From: Bacillota bacterium
GTDB lineage: Bacteria > Bacillota > Desulfotomaculia > Desulfotomaculales > Ammonificaceae
Assembly (NCBI GenBank): GCA_020063185.1
Contig: JAGUUY010000214.1
Location: 1 to 32,706 of the forward strand
DNA: 32,706 nt
Direction of reading: 5' to 3'
The translations under genes and the position numbers were made by a program. Every line of letters starts with the position of its first letter. The stretch's first letter is position 1. The notes beneath the pieces are model-generated. The model worked only from the letters and a program-made list of their open reading frames with translations, did no database searches and was not told where the DNA came from. Positions 30,771 to 32,706 of the stretch are shown piece after piece.

Positions 30771-32706
30771 TTATTCCAGCGGTTCGTTTTCCACGAGGCT
30801 CCAGACGCCGCAAGGGCAGGCGGCGGCGCAGAAGCCGCACCCGATACATTTATCGGGGTGCGCAGTCATTTCAAAGCTTCCGTTGCCGTTCTCCCGCCGC
30901 GAAATCGCCGCCTGCGGGCAGATATTGACGCAGACCCCGCAATCCCGGCAGGTCCCGCACGAAGAGCATTGCCGCGCGCACTCGGCCTCGTCGGCAAAGC
31001 GCTCTAAACGGGGGTCAAAATATTCGAGCTTGACGCGGGCATAATCGATTACCTCCCGCGTGCCACCCTGAGCCGAAATTCGGTCCTCCAGTAAGTCCGA
31101 GATCGCCAGGGCCGCTTTTCGGCCCGCGCCGATAGCATCCGTAAGCAGGCCGAGCTTTACGGCGTCACCGATGGCGAAAATCTGCGGGTCGGTGGTCTGA
31201 TAAATATCGTTAACCTTGATGAACCCGCGTTCCACCGCCACACTTTTGGGGAGAAAATCCAGGTCCGGGCTGTCGCCGATCGAAATTATGACCGTATCGG
31301 CGGGGATTATCTCGCCGGTGGTCAGCTCAAGACCGTCCTCGGTCACCGCTTTACTAAAACACGGCCACCTGAATTTTGCGCCCACGGCCTCGGCGGCGGC
31401 GCGCTCTTTTCCGAAAGAGAGCGGCTCCTGGACGTCGACAAGGGTTATTTCTTCCGCACCAAGCCGGTGTGCTTCCGTAGCGGCGTCGCAGCCGACGTTA
31501 CCCGCGCCGATAATCACCACGCGCTTACCGACCTCGGCCCGGTCCGCCTTGCTCTCACGGAGAAAGGTAAGGGCGGGCACCAGCCTTTCCTTCCCGGGAA
31601 TAGGCAAAAACCGCGGCTTTTGGGCACCCACGGCAATTACGATAAAGTCGTATTCCGATTTAAGTTGCTCGATTTCCTGCGGCCCAGGACGCTGTTTCAG
31701 GTGCACATGGGGGATGACCTTTCTTACCCGTTCGAGTTCGGCCTGGAGTACTTCCTGGGGAATTCGCGACTTTGGGATGAGGAAAGAAAGCTTGCCTCCG
31801 GGGGCCTGTTCGGTATCGTAAATGACGGCTTCATGGCCGAAGCGCCGGAGCTGCCAGGCAATGGAAATGCCCGCCGGTCCGCCGCCGACGACGGCCACGC
31901 CCTTACCCGTAACCGGGGGAAAAAGGGGCAGATCGGCCGTAAGGCTGGCTTTACCTAACTGGCTAACATCCGGAGGCGCCATGTCGGCCATCTTCCGGGT
32001 GCACCCCTGCATGCAAAGGTTCGGACAGAGGTAGCCGCAGACCGTTGCCGGAAAAGGTGTGTAAGTAAGCGCAAGGTCGACCGCTTCACGAAATCGCCCT
32101 TCACGGACCAACCGCCAGCGGTCGTGGACGGGTATCCCTGTCGGACAACTTGCCTCACAGGGAGCCTTGTATGCACGGTTTTCCCAAACCGGTACAAAGC
32201 GGCGCAACTGCCCTGTTGTGATAACCGGGACCGGACCGTGGCTCGGGTCCAACAGATCGCCGAGCAGACCTCCCCGCCCGAGTTCTTGATGCCAGACCTC
32301 CCGGTTGAAAACACTCATCGGACGCCTTGATTGCATAAGTTTCTCGTGCGGGCTGCGCGCCGCCAGCAGGCGCCACTCCTCCCGCCGGGACAACCGGTCG
32401 TATAGATCGTCAGCGCCGATGGTTTCCAAAAAAGCACGGAGGTTGCCGGCGAGCCAATCCCAGTCCGCGTCGGAGACGGGTATGAGTTTGGCGTCCGCCT
32501 GGCTGTAACCGCTACAAGGACCGCGGAAATAGATCCTGCCGCCGACCATACCTACACAGGGGCGGTATCCCAGGACATTTGCGGGGTTCTGAGGGTTATG
32601 GCCGCATATTACGGCAATACCGCCTGCCATGAACTCCGCAAAGTAGTCGCCGGCGGACCCCAATACCCAGAGTTCCGGCGGGTCAAAACGGGGGTTATGT
32701 TTAGTC
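30771..32706 (-). CDS. gltD: Glutamate synthase GXGXG domain / GltD / ferredoxin fusion (5' end outside window)
   Basis: Partial; the frame continues past the right edge. The first part seen (LGSAGDYFAEFMAGGIAVIC, YRPCVGMVGGRIYFRG) is the GXGXG structural domain of the GltB alpha subunit. Next comes the small-subunit region: cysteines in CEASCPTGIPVHDRW and CGYLCPNLCMQGCTRK, the FAD motif VAVVGGGPAGISIAWQLRRF, the NAD(P)H motif VVIIGAGNVGCDAATEAHRL and IFAIGDAVKLGLLTDAIGAG. The C-terminus has a two-cluster ferredoxin (CRDCGVCVNICP, CIGCGFCAAACP). It should deliver NAD(P)H electrons to the FMN-domain protein encoded at 25250-26821. Fusion of GXGXG, GltD and ferredoxin in one chain, apart from the FMN gene, is notable. 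The TTG at 32663 sits in mid-domain and is not the start. Confidence 0.93.
   Translation of the reverse strand, partial: TKHNPRFDPPELWVLGSAGDYFAEFMAGGIAVICGHNPQNPANVLGYRPCVGMVGGRIYFRGPCSGYSQADAKLIPVSDADWDWLAGNLRAFLETIGADDLYDRLSRREEWRLLAARSPHEKLMQSRRPMSVFNREVWHQELGRGGLLGDLLDPSHGPVPVITTGQLRRFVPVWENRAYKAPCEASCPTGIPVHDRWRLVREGRFREAVDLALTYTPFPATVCGYLCPNLCMQGCTRKMADMAPPDVSQLGKASLTADLPLFPPVTGKGVAVVGGGPAGISIAWQLRRFGHEAVIYDTEQAPGGKLSFLIPKSRIPQEVLQAELERVRKVIPHVHLKQRPGPQEIEQLKSEYDFIVIAVGAQKPRFLPIPGKERLVPALTFLRESKADRAEVGKRVVIIGAGNVGCDAATEAHRLGAEEITLVDVQEPLSFGKERAAAEAVGAKFRWPCFSKAVTEDGLELTTGEIIPADTVIISIGDSPDLDFLPKSVAVERGFIKVNDIYQTTDPQIFAIGDAVKLGLLTDAIGAGRKAALAISDLLEDRISAQGGTREVIDYARVKLEYFDPRLERFADEAECARQCSSCGTCRDCGVCVNICPQAAISRRENGNGSFEMTAHPDKCIGCGFCAAACPCGVWSLVENEPLE

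Overview
The window looks like a chromosomal segment from an anaerobic, spore-forming Gram-positive bacterium of the Desulfotomaculum/Pelotomaculum type (Clostridia). This is an inference. It rests on a CIRCE-controlled groESL, two CotF-like spore-coat genes, a selenocysteine-containing NuoG-like formate dehydrogenase with NuoE/NuoF-type partners, an archaeal-type split glutamate synthase, AGGAGG-type ribosome sites and many TTG starts. No rRNA, tRNA, insertion sequence, prophage or CRISPR array was seen.

Layout. 1-3.0 kb (+): a small unknown gene, threonine synthase (thrC), and two small CotF-like genes closed by a hairpin terminator. 3.1-3.6 kb (-): an unrecognised frame interrupted by one in-frame TGA, with its own promoter, ribosome site and a SECIS-like hairpin after the TGA; it is a candidate new selenoprotein. 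3.7-5.3 kb (+): a chemoreceptor behind a sigma-D type promoter. 5.4-7.4 kb (-): groES-groEL under a perfect CIRCE operator. 7.8-13.6 kb (+): 5-formyltetrahydrofolate cyclo-ligase, then three genes for an NAD-linked formate dehydrogenase whose catalytic subunit is read through a UGA (Sec354). 13.9-14.9 kb: fdhD (-) and a 64-residue protein (+).

15.1-21.4 kb (-): a seven-gene run thiE-thiC-thiL-tsaE-tsaB-rimI-tsaD, mostly overlapping, behind a TPP riboswitch with a terminator. It joins thiamine synthesis to the t6A tRNA-modification genes. 21.5-23.3 kb (-): a lone receiver-domain protein, a class I glutamine amidotransferase-like hydrolase, and an acetolactate synthase regulatory subunit without its catalytic partner.

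23.5-32.7 kb: a nitrogen-assimilation region. It holds a normal GSI-alpha glutamine synthetase, the FMN domain of glutamate synthase as a separate gene, a second glutamine synthetase homologue that has lost nearly all catalytic and metal-binding residues, an ANTAR antiterminator protein with a degenerate receiver, an L-2-hydroxyglutarate oxidase-like gene, and a GltB-GXGXG/GltD/ferredoxin fusion that runs off the right edge. The pseudo-synthetase gene has a promoter, two small hairpins and a strong terminator between promoter and start codon. This is the layout expected for ANTAR-controlled attenuation, and the ANTAR gene lies directly upstream.

Several intergenic stretches (about 13.57-13.91, 14.90-15.05 and 30.50-30.77 kb) consist of degenerate 7-base tandem repeats whose unit changes from block to block. 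The most novel signals are the candidate selenoprotein, the glutamine synthetase pseudoenzyme with its attenuator, and these heptamer islands.
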